From Sphingomonas sp. PAMC 26621 (GTDB taxonomy: Bacteria; Pseudomonadota; Alphaproteobacteria; Sphingomonadales; Sphingomonadaceae), in contig NZ_AIDW01000004.1 in NCBI RefSeq assembly GCF_000251145.1, positions 186,001 to 250,000 on the forward strand: a DNA stretch of 64,000 bases. The letters run 5' to 3'. A program made the position numbers and the translations under genes. The notes under the pieces were generated by a model. That model had not been told where the DNA came from. It did no database searches and was given only the letters and a program-made list of their open reading frames with translations. Position 1 is the stretch's first letter. Every line of letters starts with the position of its first letter. Of the stretch, positions 7,732 to 16,076 are shown piece after piece.

Positions 7732-9033
7732 CTACAGCGCCGGAGTGACGGGGATACCCGCCTCGACGAACGCGCGGAGCTTGTTGCGCATCGTCCGCAC
7801 CGAAATCCCTAGGATCTGCGAGGCGGAGGTGCGGTTGCCGCGACACCGCTCGAGCGTCAGCAGGATCAGGTCGCGCTCGACATCCTCGACCGTGCGCCCG
7901 ACGAGCGCGTCCATTTCGGCCGGGCCGTTCGCGCTGCCGGCGGTCGCGGCGAGCGACGATCCGTCGGCGAGGACGAGCGCGGGCGGGGTGATCTCCGGCC
8001 CTGCGCCAAGCAGGACCGCACGGTGCATCACCTCCTGCAACTCGGCGACGTTGCCGGGCCAGCCATAACCGCAAAGCAGGCGGCAGGTGTCGTCGCTCAG
8101 CGTCGGCGCGGTGCGGCCTTCGGCGGCGGCGGACGCGGTCGCGAAGCTGCGGGCGAGCAACGCGAGGTCGCCCCCGCGCGCGCGCAGCGGCGGCAGCACG
8201 ATCGTCGCCAGCGCAAAGCGCGCGAGCAGATCGGCACGAAACCGTCCTGCCTCCACCAGCGGGTCCAGCGCCCGCCGCGCGCTCGCGATCAGCCGCGGCG
8301 CGCCGGGGTCTTCGAGTCCGCCGAGCAGCCGGGTCTGCAACGGCGCGGGCAACACGTCGATATCGCGCAGGAAGACGGTACCGCCGCGCGCGGTCGTCAT
8401 CGCGCCACGCCGGCCCGCGCGCGCGCTGGGGAAGGCGGTGCCGTCATGGCCGAACAGTTCATATTCGAGGATGTCGGGCGCGACACCGGCGCATTCGATC
8501 GTCACGAAGCTCCCCATGCCGCGCCCGGCCTGGTGGATCGCCTGCGCGACGCGTTCCTTGCCGGTGCCGCGTTCGCCGGTCAGCAGGATCGGCGCGTGGC
8601 TCGGCCCCATCGCGCGCGCGAAATCGAGCGCGCGGGTGAAGCTCGGGTGGTCGCCGATCAGCGGCCCGGCGGGGAGCGCGGCGATCTCGCGGATCGCGGC
8701 GGCGATCAGGTCGCGGTCGGGCGGCAGCGGGACATAATCGCGCGCGCCCGCGCGGATCGCGGCGACCGCGCGCGCCGCGGAGGCGTCGATCCCGCACGCG
8801 ATCACCGGGACCGCGAAGCGTTCCGCCGCGAGATCCGCGAGGAAACCGCAGACGTCCGCCGCGACGTCGATCATCACCAGCGCGGCGCCCTGCTGGCGCA
8901 GGCAGTCGAGCGCCGCCGCCACCGTCGTTGCGGTCGCGACTTCGGCCCCCGCATCGCGCGCCATTCCCGCCGCGACGTGAAACGCGCCATCGGCTGGCCC
9001 GACCAGCAGCATCCGGACGATCGCCCCCGCCAC
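7732..9033 (-). CDS. flbD: FlbD-like sigma-54-type flagellar regulator with degenerate AAA+ motifs
   Basis: 433 residues. Domain order: degenerate receiver-like region (1-115, without the usual acidic phosphorylation pocket), AAA+ domain (about 125-345) and a Fis-type helix-turn-helix (403-423, SASQILGISVRTMRNKLR). Walker A is intact (GERGTGKE, 153-160). The sigma-54 contact loop, normally GAFTGA after ELFGH, reads GTAFPSA (198-204), and Walker B reads GTVFLRDID instead of GTLFLDEID, so the catalytic Asp-Glu pair is altered. In Caulobacter FlbD activates late and represses early flagellar genes under FliX control; a FliX homologue lies at 17983. The GTG at 9033 is used; ATG at 9012 is an alternative. 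It sits between fliN and flhA. Confidence 0.8.
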   Translation of the reverse strand: MAGAIVRMLLVGPADGAFHVAAGMARDAGAEVATATTVAAALDCLRQQGAALVMIDVAADVCGFLADLAAERFAVPVIACGIDASAARAVAAIRAGARDYVPLPPDRDLIAAAIREIAALPAGPLIGDHPSFTRALDFARAMGPSHAPILLTGERGTGKERVAQAIHQAGRGMGSFVTIECAGVAPDILEYELFGHDGTAFPSARAGRRGAMTTARGGTVFLRDIDVLPAPLQTRLLGGLEDPGAPRLIASARRALDPLVEAGRFRADLLARFALATIVLPPLRARGGDLALLARSFATASAAAEGRTAPTLSDDTCRLLCGYGWPGNVAELQEVMHRAVLLGAGPEITPPALVLADGSSLAATAGSANGPAEMDALVGRTVEDVERDLILLTLERCRGNRTSASQILGISVRTMRNKLRAFVEAGIPVTPAL

Positions 9034-9037
9034 CGGT

Positions 9038-9430
9038 TCAGCGCCCTGCCCGGACGATTTCGGTGAGCGTCACGCCAAGCGCGTGATCGACCAGCACCAC
9101 CTCGCCGCGCGCGACGAGGCGATCGTTGACGAACACGTCGACGGGTTCGCCGACACGCCGGTCGAGTTCGAACACCATTCCGGTGCACAGCCCGAGCAGA
9201 TCCCCGACCGGCATCTGCGCGCGCCCGAGCACCGCCTGCACCTTGACCGGGACCTCGTGCACTGCTTCCAGCCCGGTCGGGGGGGCAGGGGGCGTCGCTG
9301 CCACCGGATCGTCGAATTCCTGATAGACCGGACCGATCGAGTCCTCGGTCGTGCCGGCGAATGTCGCCAGATCGTGCGATGCCTGCGCGTCGTCGGGAAA
9401 GACCGGGTCGGACATGCTCTGCTCCATCAT
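9038..9430 (-). CDS. fliN: Flagellar motor switch protein FliN
   Basis: 130 residues from the ATG that overlaps the fliF stop codon (ATGA). The C-terminal 75 residues are the FliN/FliM-C surface-presentation domain: VPVKVQAVLGRAQMPVGDLL, FELDRRVGEPVDVFVNDRLVARGEVVLVD and VTLTEIV. The acidic, proline-rich N-terminal 50 residues are variable in the family. FliN builds the lower C-ring with FliM (28559) and FliG (15434). A GTG at 9442 in the same frame would add four residues, but the ATGA overlap implies translational coupling to fliF. Confidence 0.95.
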   Translation of the reverse strand: MMEQSMSDPVFPDDAQASHDLATFAGTTEDSIGPVYQEFDDPVAATPPAPPTGLEAVHEVPVKVQAVLGRAQMPVGDLLGLCTGMVFELDRRVGEPVDVFVNDRLVARGEVVLVDHALGVTLTEIVRAGR

Positions 9431-11046
9431 GCGTTCATCCACTGGCGCAGGACCGCTGCCGCCTCGGGCGGGCTGGCGGCGACGCTGTCGCCGATCTTCT
9501 TCAGGACCGATGCCTTCACGCGGCCATCGACCTGCGCGACGGTGATCTCATGGTCGAGCAGCGGCTGGTCGCTCTGCGCGGCCTGCAGCGCCTCGAGCTG
9601 GCGCAGTGCGTCGGGATCGCCGCCTGCGGCCTGCTCGGCGATCGCGAGCATTTCCGCCTGCTGGTCGGCGAGCGCCACCTGCGGGTCTTCGGCGGGGGCC
9701 GCCACCGCCGGATCGCGCCGCGCGCGGATCATCCGCAGCGCGACCAGCCCGACCCCGGCAATCACCAGCAGCTTGACCAGCCCGACGACCTGATCCGACG
9801 TCAGCACCGCCCACCATGCGCTCTTGCTGTCCGCCAGCGCGCCGTCCGCGGCGAACGCCATGCTTTCGATCACCACGCTGTCGCCGCGCTGCGCATCGAG
9901 CCCGACGGTATTCTCGACCAGCCCCTTCAGCCGCTGGATCTGCGGCGCGGGCAGGCCCTTGGTGCCGCCATCGACCATCACCGCGACGGTCAGCCGGTTG
10001 ATCTTCCCCGGCGCGCGGACGACCATGCTGTGCGTGGTGCTGTTGGCGTAGGTCGTGTCCTCGGAGGTCTCCTTGCGCGCGGTCTGCCGCGTGTCGCCGC
10101 CCCCGGTAGCCGGGGGTTGCCCTTGCGCTTCGGGAAGTTGCGTCGCGACGGTTGCCGCGCCGGTGCTCTGGAGTTCGCGATTCTGGTCGTCATTGTCGAC
10201 CGTCACCTGCCGCGCGATCACCTGCTTGTCGGGATCGAACACGGTCGAATCCTCGCGCGTCTGGTCGCGGTCGATCTGCGCCGCGACTTCCGCGCGGACC
10301 TTGCCCTGGCCGACGATCGGCTCGAGCAAGGCGACGATCTGGTCGCGCAGCTTCCCCTCGACCTGCGCCTGGCGCGTGTCGGCGTCGCTGCCGCCCATCG
10401 CATTCGCTTCGCCCGCGCGCGCGAGCAGCGCGCCGGTCTGGTCGACGATCGACACCGCTTCGGGCGCCAGTTCGGGAACCGCGGACGAGACGAGGTAGCG
10501 GATCGCCTGGATCGTCTCGGCGGGGAGCCGTCCGCGCGTCTTGACCGTGACGGCGGCCGATGCACGGCGCGCCTCGGCGGCGAACATCTGGCGTTCGGGC
10601 ATGACGAGATGGACGCGCGCCTGCGTTACCGCGTCGATACTCTGGATCGAGCGCGCGAGTTCCCCCTCGATCGCGCGGGTCTCGTCCATCTTGGCGCGCG
10701 AGGCCGAGACGCCGAACGGCTGTTCGGCATCGAGCACGTCATAGCCGATCTTGCCGCCGAGCCGGTCGCCCGCAAGCGTCATGCGGAGGGTGGCGATCTT
10801 GTCCTGCGGCGCGAGCACCGCGCTGCCGTCGGCCGAAAGCTGGAACGGGATGTTCTGCGCGCGCAGCTTCTCGCCGATCGCGGCGGCGGCGGTCGGGTCG
10901 AGGTCGGTGAACAGGAACGCGATCGTCCGGTCCTCGCCGCGCAGCGCGACGACCCCGAGCACCGCGAGCAGCGCGGCGGCGACCACACCCATCACGATCA
11001 GGCGTTTGGGCCCCAATTGGGCGATCAGTTGGCGGAACTGCTCCAA
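9427..11046 (-). CDS. fliF: Flagellar MS-ring protein FliF
   Basis: 539 residues from a TTG at 11046, chosen because the frame upstream runs through the TATAAT element at 11090-11095 and because CACGGGG lies six bases before this TTG. Transmembrane helix at about 20-40, then YscJ/FliF ring-building motifs (FLFTDLDPTAAAAIGEKL, QARVHLVMPERQMF), the variable Gln/Thr-rich loop, the second helix near 440 and the FliG-binding C-terminus (VRAEV... EAAAVLRQWMNA). FliF is the platform for basal body assembly. It heads fliF-fliN-flbD-flhA, with 97 nt to the upstream c-di-GMP gene. The C-terminal tail ends in the canonical Trp-Met pattern. Confidence 0.93.
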   Translation of the reverse strand: MEQFRQLIAQLGPKRLIVMGVVAAALLAVLGVVALRGEDRTIAFLFTDLDPTAAAAIGEKLRAQNIPFQLSADGSAVLAPQDKIATLRMTLAGDRLGGKIGYDVLDAEQPFGVSASRAKMDETRAIEGELARSIQSIDAVTQARVHLVMPERQMFAAEARRASAAVTVKTRGRLPAETIQAIRYLVSSAVPELAPEAVSIVDQTGALLARAGEANAMGGSDADTRQAQVEGKLRDQIVALLEPIVGQGKVRAEVAAQIDRDQTREDSTVFDPDKQVIARQVTVDNDDQNRELQSTGAATVATQLPEAQGQPPATGGGDTRQTARKETSEDTTYANSTTHSMVVRAPGKINRLTVAVMVDGGTKGLPAPQIQRLKGLVENTVGLDAQRGDSVVIESMAFAADGALADSKSAWWAVLTSDQVVGLVKLLVIAGVGLVALRMIRARRDPAVAAPAEDPQVALADQQAEMLAIAEQAAGGDPDALRQLEALQAAQSDQPLLDHEITVAQVDGRVKASVLKKIGDSVAASPPEAAAVLRQWMNA

Positions 11047-11087
11047 GCGCGACCCCGTGGCGTTGCGGGGCAACAGCCCCGTTTGCC

Positions 11088-11098
11088 GAATTATAGGC
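11088..11098 (-). promoter_or_regulatory. Flagellar TATAAT-type element upstream of fliF
   Basis: On the minus strand this reads GCCTATAATTC, with the TATAAT hexamer at 11095-11090, 43 nt before the fliF TTG. It is one of six related elements upstream of flagellar operons in this window (see 15489, 17961, 21529, 26281, 29182). No TTGACA-like -35 lies 16-18 bp upstream. Confidence 0.55.
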
Positions 11099-11143
11099 AG
11101 GCGGGGGCGGGGCAGGTCTTGCCGGTGGGAAAAACTTGCCGGG

Positions 11144-13159
11144 TCAGCCCGCGTCCCGTGGCGCGAGCAGCGTCGCGGCATGGCTCGCGACCGCAGGGCG
11201 GCCGAAATGATAGCCCTGGCCCAGCTCGCAGCCGAGCTCGATCAGCAACTCCGCCTGCGCCGGGGTCTCGATCCCCTCGGCGACGATCGTCATGCCGATG
11301 GTCCGCGCGAGTGCGACGATCGCGCGGACGATGCCGTCGCCCTTGCCGTGCCCGTCCATCGCCATCACGAAGCTGCGGTCGATCTTGAGCACGTCGAACG
11401 GCAGGCGGTGGAGCGAGGACAGCGAGGAAAAGCCGGTCCCGAAATCGTCGAGGCTGGTCTGCACCCCCCAGCGCCGGATTTCCTCGATCACCTGGCAGGT
11501 ATGGTCGATATCGACGATCGCGGTGCTTTCGGTCAGCTCGAGCCGGATCCGCGTCGGGTCGACCCCGGTCTCGAGCACGATCTGCCGCACGCGCGCGGCA
11601 AAGCCCGGCTGCGCGAACTGGCGCGCGGAAATGTTGATGCTGATGAACGGCGCGACCCCGTCGCGCATCGGCCAGCTCGCCGCGGTCGCGCAGGCCTCGC
11701 GCAGCACCCAGTCGCCGAGGAACAGGATCAGCCCACTCGTTTCCGCCACGTCGATGAACTCGGCGGGCAACAGCCGACCGCGGAGCGGATGGTTCCAGCG
11801 CACCAGCGCCTCGAACCCGCAGACCGACCGGCTTGCGTCGAGCGTCACGATCGGCTGGTAATCGAGCTCGAACTGACGGCTTTCGATCGCGGCGCGCAAT
11901 TCGTCGGTCAGCCGCGCGCGGTCGCGCAGCGTTTCCCCCAGCGCCTCGGTAAAGCCGATCGTGCGGCCACGGCCCCCCGCCTTCGCCTCGTACATCGCCA
12001 GATCGGCGTCGCGCAGCAAATGGTCGACATTGGCGTGGAGCGCATTGCCGATCGCAAAGCCGATCGAGGTTCCGACCGGCGCGATGTCGGTGACGAGGCC
12101 AAGCCTGTCCTGCAACGCGTCGTGCAGCGCGGTGGCGATCGTGCCGATCGTGCCGTGTGCCGCAAGGTCCTCGCCCGCCAGATCCTCGACCAGAATCGTG
12201 AATTCGTCGCCGCCCATCCGTGCGGGGGAGGCGCGCCAAGCGGCGGGATGCGCCTCGCGCTCGCCCTCCAGCCGCGCCAGCGTGTCGCGCAGGATATCCG
12301 CGACGCGGATCAGCACGCGGTCCCCGGCATGGTGGCCAAGCGAATCGTTGACCAGCTTGAAGCCATCGAGATCGAGCACCATCACCGCGAGCGCATGCCG
12401 CCGCGGCGGCGCGAGTCGGTCGAAGCTCGCCTGCAGCCGATCGCTGAACAACGCGCGATTGGGCAGGCGGGTCAGCGGATCGTGCAGCGCGTCATGGACC
12501 AGCGCGCGCTGCGCGCGGTCCCGCTCGAACACGCGACCGAGCTGGATCCCCGCCTGTTCGAGGATGCCGATGATCTCGGTGTCCTCGGGCACCGCCTGGC
12601 GCATGTAGAATTCGAGCACGGCTACCACGTCATTGCCCGCGAGCACCGGAAACGCGCAGCCGGTGCCGAGCCCGCAACGCGCGGCGACGTCAGCGCGGAG
12701 GAAGTGTTCGGAATGGCCCGGATCGGTGATCCACTCGGAGCGCCCCCTCGCGAAGACCCGGCCCGGCAGCCCTTCGCCACGGCCGAACGGCATGCGCCGC
12801 GATGCCTCGACGAACGCCATCACGTCTGCCGCATCGGTCGCGCGCCAGATGTCGCACGCCTCGACCCGGAGCAGATCGTGCGACACCATCAACACGTTGC
12901 CGACCGTCCAGCTCATCCGCTCGCAGATCATTTCCAGCGCGGCATCGAGTGCCTCGGGAATCGTGCGCGCGCTGTTGGCAAGCTCGGTGATATGCTGGAG
13001 CAGCTGCAACCGCTGCTTGCTTTCGTACAGCGTGCGGAGCCCGTGTTCGGCGATTCGCTCGGCCTCTAGCCGCGCCGCGCGTTCGCGCTGGGCAATCCGT
13101 TCGGCGCGCGCGAGCTGTTGCTCTAACGCCGGAGCCGCCGCCACGAGGGCGTGTTTCAT
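11144..13159 (-). CDS. GAF-GGDEF-EAL protein (dual c-di-GMP enzyme) coupled to H-NOX
   Basis: 671 residues from the ATG overlapping the H-NOX stop codon (ATGA). A coiled-coil lead (about 10-50) and GAF-like sensor (about 55-210) are followed by GGDEF (about 220-390) and EAL (about 400-660). The cyclase signature is intact (MGGDEF, with LDLDGFKLVND for metal), and no RxxD inhibitory site precedes it (RASP). The phosphodiesterase motifs are also intact: FEALVRW, NISARQF, DDFGTGFSSLSSL, KIDRSFV, EGIE and QGYHFGRP. It could therefore both make and degrade c-di-GMP. Pairing with an H-NOX is a known NO-to-c-di-GMP arrangement, in which NO-bound H-NOX alters the balance of activities. The location between fliH and fliF suggests control of motility. 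Confidence 0.93.
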   Translation of the reverse strand: MKHALVAAAPALEQQLARAERIAQRERAARLEAERIAEHGLRTLYESKQRLQLLQHITELANSARTIPEALDAALEMICERMSWTVGNVLMVSHDLLRVEACDIWRATDAADVMAFVEASRRMPFGRGEGLPGRVFARGRSEWITDPGHSEHFLRADVAARCGLGTGCAFPVLAGNDVVAVLEFYMRQAVPEDTEIIGILEQAGIQLGRVFERDRAQRALVHDALHDPLTRLPNRALFSDRLQASFDRLAPPRRHALAVMVLDLDGFKLVNDSLGHHAGDRVLIRVADILRDTLARLEGEREAHPAAWRASPARMGGDEFTILVEDLAGEDLAAHGTIGTIATALHDALQDRLGLVTDIAPVGTSIGFAIGNALHANVDHLLRDADLAMYEAKAGGRGRTIGFTEALGETLRDRARLTDELRAAIESRQFELDYQPIVTLDASRSVCGFEALVRWNHPLRGRLLPAEFIDVAETSGLILFLGDWVLREACATAASWPMRDGVAPFISINISARQFAQPGFAARVRQIVLETGVDPTRIRLELTESTAIVDIDHTCQVIEEIRRWGVQTSLDDFGTGFSSLSSLHRLPFDVLKIDRSFVMAMDGHGKGDGIVRAIVALARTIGMTIVAEGIETPAQAELLIELGCELGQGYHFGRPAVASHAATLLAPRDAG

Positions 13160-13695
13160 CCGTCCCACCGGACGCGAAGCCGACAGAGCGGGCTGTCGTC
13201 CAGCATGCAGGCCAGATGCGAGACCGTTACCTGTTCGCCATAATGCACCGCCGCGCCCCGGATGAACCCCTCCGCCAGCGCGCACAGCCGGCGCGGCGAC
13301 TGGTAGCCGATGATCAGGTCGCCATCGGGCGTGGTGCTGAACTGGAAGTGCGGGCAGCCCGCGCCCGAGTAAAGCTTGCGGACTTCGGGGTGGATGATCT
13401 CGTTGACGCTCAGGATGAAGCTGCGCGCGCTGCGGTGCCCCTGGAAGAAGACACCATAGCGTTCGGCGAGCAAGGGGATTGCCGCCTCGCCGAACCAGCG
13501 CAGGACGTCCGGCGGGGCGGCGCCGGTCGCGGCGGCGGCGGCGTCGACGAGCGCGAGCATCGTCTCGTCGGGGTAGCTGCCAAGCGAGGTGAAGGCGCCG
13601 TCGACGCCTGCTGCATCGAGCAGGTCATCCCATGTGTCCGGTCCGTGCTCAAGCGTGACGGCTTCTTCCAGGATATTGAAAATAATGCCCTTCAT
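13156..13695 (-). CDS. H-NOX heme nitric oxide sensor
   Basis: 179 residues, the normal length of a stand-alone H-NOX. The N-terminus MKGIIFNILEE and GSYPDE are typical. The proximal heme ligand falls exactly at H102 (EIIHPEVRKLY) and the propionate-binding YxSxR motif at Y131, S133, R135 (GYQSPRR), matching the reference numbering of the family. Residue 140 is Leu rather than the distal Tyr of the oxygen-binding member from Caldanaerobacter, so NO selectivity is likely. It begins 14 nt after fliH and its stop overlaps the GGDEF-EAL start, so it is probably co-transcribed with fliG and fliH. Confidence 0.93.
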   Translation of the reverse strand: MKGIIFNILEEAVTLEHGPDTWDDLLDAAGVDGAFTSLGSYPDETMLALVDAAAAATGAAPPDVLRWFGEAAIPLLAERYGVFFQGHRSARSFILSVNEIIHPEVRKLYSGAGCPHFQFSTTPDGDLIIGYQSPRRLCALAEGFIRGAAVHYGEQVTVSHLACMLDDSPLCRLRVRWDG

Positions 13696-13709
13696 ACGCC
13701 GGCTGCCCC

Positions 13710-14387
13710 TTACTGAACCGGGCTGGAATGAGACAATAACATTGCGATTTCGTTGCCGACGATGGCATCGCGCGCGGCGCGGTCGAGGCTCAGGCCACCG
13801 TCGTCCCACGCGATCCGCGCGTCGCCCGGTGCCAGCGCCGGGTCCGCAGTGACGTGCAGGTTTAGACGACGACGGTCCTGCGCCTGCCGCTGCGCGATGC
13901 GATCCGCGACTGGTTCCAGGAGATCGGGGTGGACTCGCACGACCAGCTCGGTCCCGCGCGCCACCTGCGCGAGTGCGCGGCCGATCGCCGCGTCGACCGG
14001 TGCGGCGGGATCGAGTGCAAGCGTGTGCGCGGCGAGGTGTTCGGCGGCGGTCCGCGCGAGGGCGGCGGCATCGCGGAGCAGCTCGGCGCGGGTTTCGCCG
14101 AGCGTGTCGGTCAGCGCCTCGACCCCGCAATGGAGCGCATCGATCGCCGCGAGCAGCGCGGTCTCGCGGTCCGCCCGGGCATGGACCAGCCCTGCGGCGA
14201 AGCCGTCGGCGCGCGCGCGGGCGAGTTCGTCGCGGTGCGCTGCATCGCGGCGCGCCGCTTCGGCCTGCGCCAGCTCGAGCTCGATCGCGAGCGACTCCGC
14301 ATCGCGGGGCTCGTCTTCGGCCTGCGGGGCGGCGGCGGTGAACACGCGGTCGAACGCGAACGGGCGCGCGTGGAACGACAAATCCAT
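13710..14387 (-). CDS. fliH: Flagellar assembly protein FliH
   Basis: 225 residues. Assignment rests on position directly after fliG and on composition: a long Ala/Glu/Arg-rich coiled coil (about 28-110, starting ESLAIELELAQAEAARR) followed by a globular end with ALAQVARGTELVVRVHPDLL, a HisKA-like beta-strand pattern of FliH/YscL, and GGLSLDRAARDAIVGNEI. FliH is the peripheral stalk that binds and regulates the export ATPase FliI; fliI is not in this window. The gap to fliG is 15 nt and to the H-NOX gene 14 nt, consistent with one operon. Confidence 0.85.
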   Translation of the reverse strand: MDLSFHARPFAFDRVFTAAAPQAEDEPRDAESLAIELELAQAEAARRDAAHRDELARARADGFAAGLVHARADRETALLAAIDALHCGVEALTDTLGETRAELLRDAAALARTAAEHLAAHTLALDPAAPVDAAIGRALAQVARGTELVVRVHPDLLEPVADRIAQRQAQDRRRLNLHVTADPALAPGDARIAWDDGGLSLDRAARDAIVGNEIAMLLSHSSPVQ

Positions 14388-14402
14388 CGAAATCCCCTTC
14401 GG

Positions 14403-15434
14403 TTACAGGATCATCGTATCGTCGCTCTTGGGGTCGACCAGCACGATCTCCCCCCGTTCGGCGAGCGATTTGGCGAGCCGCACGAGCGCGCTTTGCGCTT
14501 CCTCGCAGTCGCGCGCGCGGATCGGGCCCATCCCGGCCATGTCCTCGCGCAGCAGCTTCGCCGAGCGCTCGGTCATCGTCGAGAAGAACAGTTGCTTGAT
14601 GAGCTCGGGCGCGCCCTTGAGGGCGAGCGCCATCTGCCTTTTGTCGGCCTGGCGGACGATCACGCCGATCGCGGCGGGGAGCAGGTTGGCGAGGTCCTCG
14701 AAGGTGAACATCAGCGCGCGGATCCGTTCGGCGGACTCGGGCGCCTTGGCATCGAGTGCCTCGAGCATCGCTTCCTCGGTCGCGCGGTCCATCGCGTTGA
14801 ACAGCTCGGCCATCGATTCATGCGGGTCGCGGCGTTGCGAGCGCGCGAAATTGGCCATGAACTCGTTCTTGAGCGTCGCCTCGACCTGCGCGAGCACTTC
14901 CTTCTGCACCGTGTCCATCCGCAGCATTCGCTGGACGACATCCACCGCCAGATCGCGCGGCAGCGCGGCGAGCACGCGCGCGGCATGGTCGGACTTGAGC
15001 TTGGACAGGATCACCGCGATCGTCTGCGGATATTCGTTGCGCAGATAGCCGGCGAGCACGCCTTCGCTAACGTTCGACAATTTGTCCCACATCGTCCGGC
15101 CGGACGGCCCACGAATATCCTCCATGATGTCGCGCACGCGCTCGGGCGGCATCATTCCGTTCAGCAGCCGCTCGGTCGTCTCGAACGAGCCGTGGCAGGA
15201 GGAAAGGCTCGAAATCTCGGTGGTGAACTGGAGCAGCAGATGCTCGATCACCGCGGCGGGCACGCGCCCGAGCTGCGACATCGCCGACGACAGCTCCTTC
15301 ATCTCCTCGACCGACAGCTGCTCCCAGATCGGCGCGCCATAATCCTGCCCGAGCGCGAGCATCAGCGCGGCGGCGCGCTCGCGTTGCGAGAAGCGTTTGA
15401 GCTCGGCGGGTTCGGCGACGGGGGCCATCAGCAT
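14403..15434 (-). CDS. fliG: Flagellar motor switch protein FliG
   Basis: 343 residues from the ATG at 15434, which has GGAG nine bases upstream. The three FliG domains are visible: N-terminal FliF-binding region (RAAALMLALGQDYGAPIWEQL), middle domain with YLRNEYPQTIAVILSKL and the EHPQT-like motif, and the C-terminal torque domain with FTFEDLANLL, the charged ridge and MGPIRARDCEEAQ. FliG links rotor to stator. It heads fliG-fliH-hnox-GGDEF/EAL. Its upstream gap (144 bp), shared with divergent flgB, holds the TCTATTATAGA element. Confidence 0.96.
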   Translation of the reverse strand: MLMAPVAEPAELKRFSQRERAAALMLALGQDYGAPIWEQLSVEEMKELSSAMSQLGRVPAAVIEHLLLQFTTEISSLSSCHGSFETTERLLNGMMPPERVRDIMEDIRGPSGRTMWDKLSNVSEGVLAGYLRNEYPQTIAVILSKLKSDHAARVLAALPRDLAVDVVQRMLRMDTVQKEVLAQVEATLKNEFMANFARSQRRDPHESMAELFNAMDRATEEAMLEALDAKAPESAERIRALMFTFEDLANLLPAAIGVIVRQADKRQMALALKGAPELIKQLFFSTMTERSAKLLREDMAGMGPIRARDCEEAQSALVRLAKSLAERGEIVLVDPKSDDTMIL

Positions 15435-15488
15435 GACGGAATGCTCCAGCAACAGACTTGGTAACGCCGCCGGATGCCGCGCGGCACG

Positions 15489-15499
15489 TCTATTATAGA
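15489..15499. promoter_or_regulatory. Flagellar TCTATTATAGA element between fliG and flgB
   Basis: TCTATTATAGA, near-palindromic. The minus strand reads TCTATAATAGA, giving a TATAAT hexamer 57 nt before the fliG ATG; the plus strand gives TATTAT 82 nt before flgB. It is identical to the copy at 26281. Confidence 0.6.
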
Positions 15500-15578
15500 G
15501 GCGGGACGGCCCATCTCGGGCCGCCGCCCGTGTGTTTAGAAGCGCTGCCCGCGCCAGCCAGGATGGGACTGCACGAGA

Positions 15579-15986
15579 ATGACCGATCTGATCGCCGGTG
15601 CAGTCCGCCAGATGAAGCATCTTGCCGAACGCCAGCGCGTGGTCGCGCAGAACATCGCCAACAGCGAGACGCCCGGCTTCAAGGCGCAGGACGTCGCGGC
15701 CCCCGATTTCGGGACGCTGCTGGACGGGGGCGGAAGTTCCAGCGTCGCCGCGCCGCGCGTCGCGCCGACCGCGGCAATGGTCGCGCTCGGCGCACGGCCG
15801 GGGGCGGGCACCGCGCTCATTCCGGATCGCGATACGTTCGAGACCAAGCCCGACGGCAACACGGTCACGCTGGAGGATCAGTTGCTCAAGATGGGCCAGA
15901 TCCAGGCGGACTTCGCGGCAGTCACGGGCATCTACCGCAAGCAGCAGGCGCTGCTCCAGACCGCGCTCGGCAAGCATGGGGGGTGA
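15579..15986 (+). CDS. flgB: Flagellar basal body rod protein FlgB
   Basis: 135 residues. The N-terminus has the rod/hook family signature shifted as in FlgB: RQRVVAQNIANSETPGFKAQDV. The C-terminal helix LLKMGQIQADFAAVTGIYRKQQALLQTAL completes the coiled coil. FlgB forms the proximal rod. It is divergent from fliG and, unusually, is not followed by flgC and fliE: a REP-like repeat and the convergent flgN-like gene come next, so the normal flgBC-fliE operon is broken here. Confidence 0.95.
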   Translation: MTDLIAGAVRQMKHLAERQRVVAQNIANSETPGFKAQDVAAPDFGTLLDGGGSSSVAAPRVAPTAAMVALGARPGAGTALIPDRDTFETKPDGNTVTLEDQLLKMGQIQADFAAVTGIYRKQQALLQTALGKHGG

Positions 15987-15995
15987 TCCCCCCAT

Positions 15996-16065
15996 CCGTT
16001 CGGGCTGAGCGCAGTCGAAGCCCCTGGCACGCCGCGGGCCCTGCAACTTCGCTGAGGGCGAACCG
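15996..16065. repeat. REP-like inverted pair after flgB
   Basis: 15996-16024 (CCGTTCGGGCTGAGCGCAGT then CGAAGCCCC) and 16041-16065 (TGCAACTTCGCTGAGGGCGA then ACCG) are opposite-facing copies of the short TCGGGCTGAGC/CAGTCGAAG palindromic unit common between sphingomonad genes. Another copy lies at 61785-61813. The pair separates convergent flgB and flgN-like genes. Confidence 0.75.
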
Positions 16066-16076
16066 CGTGAGGCCTC

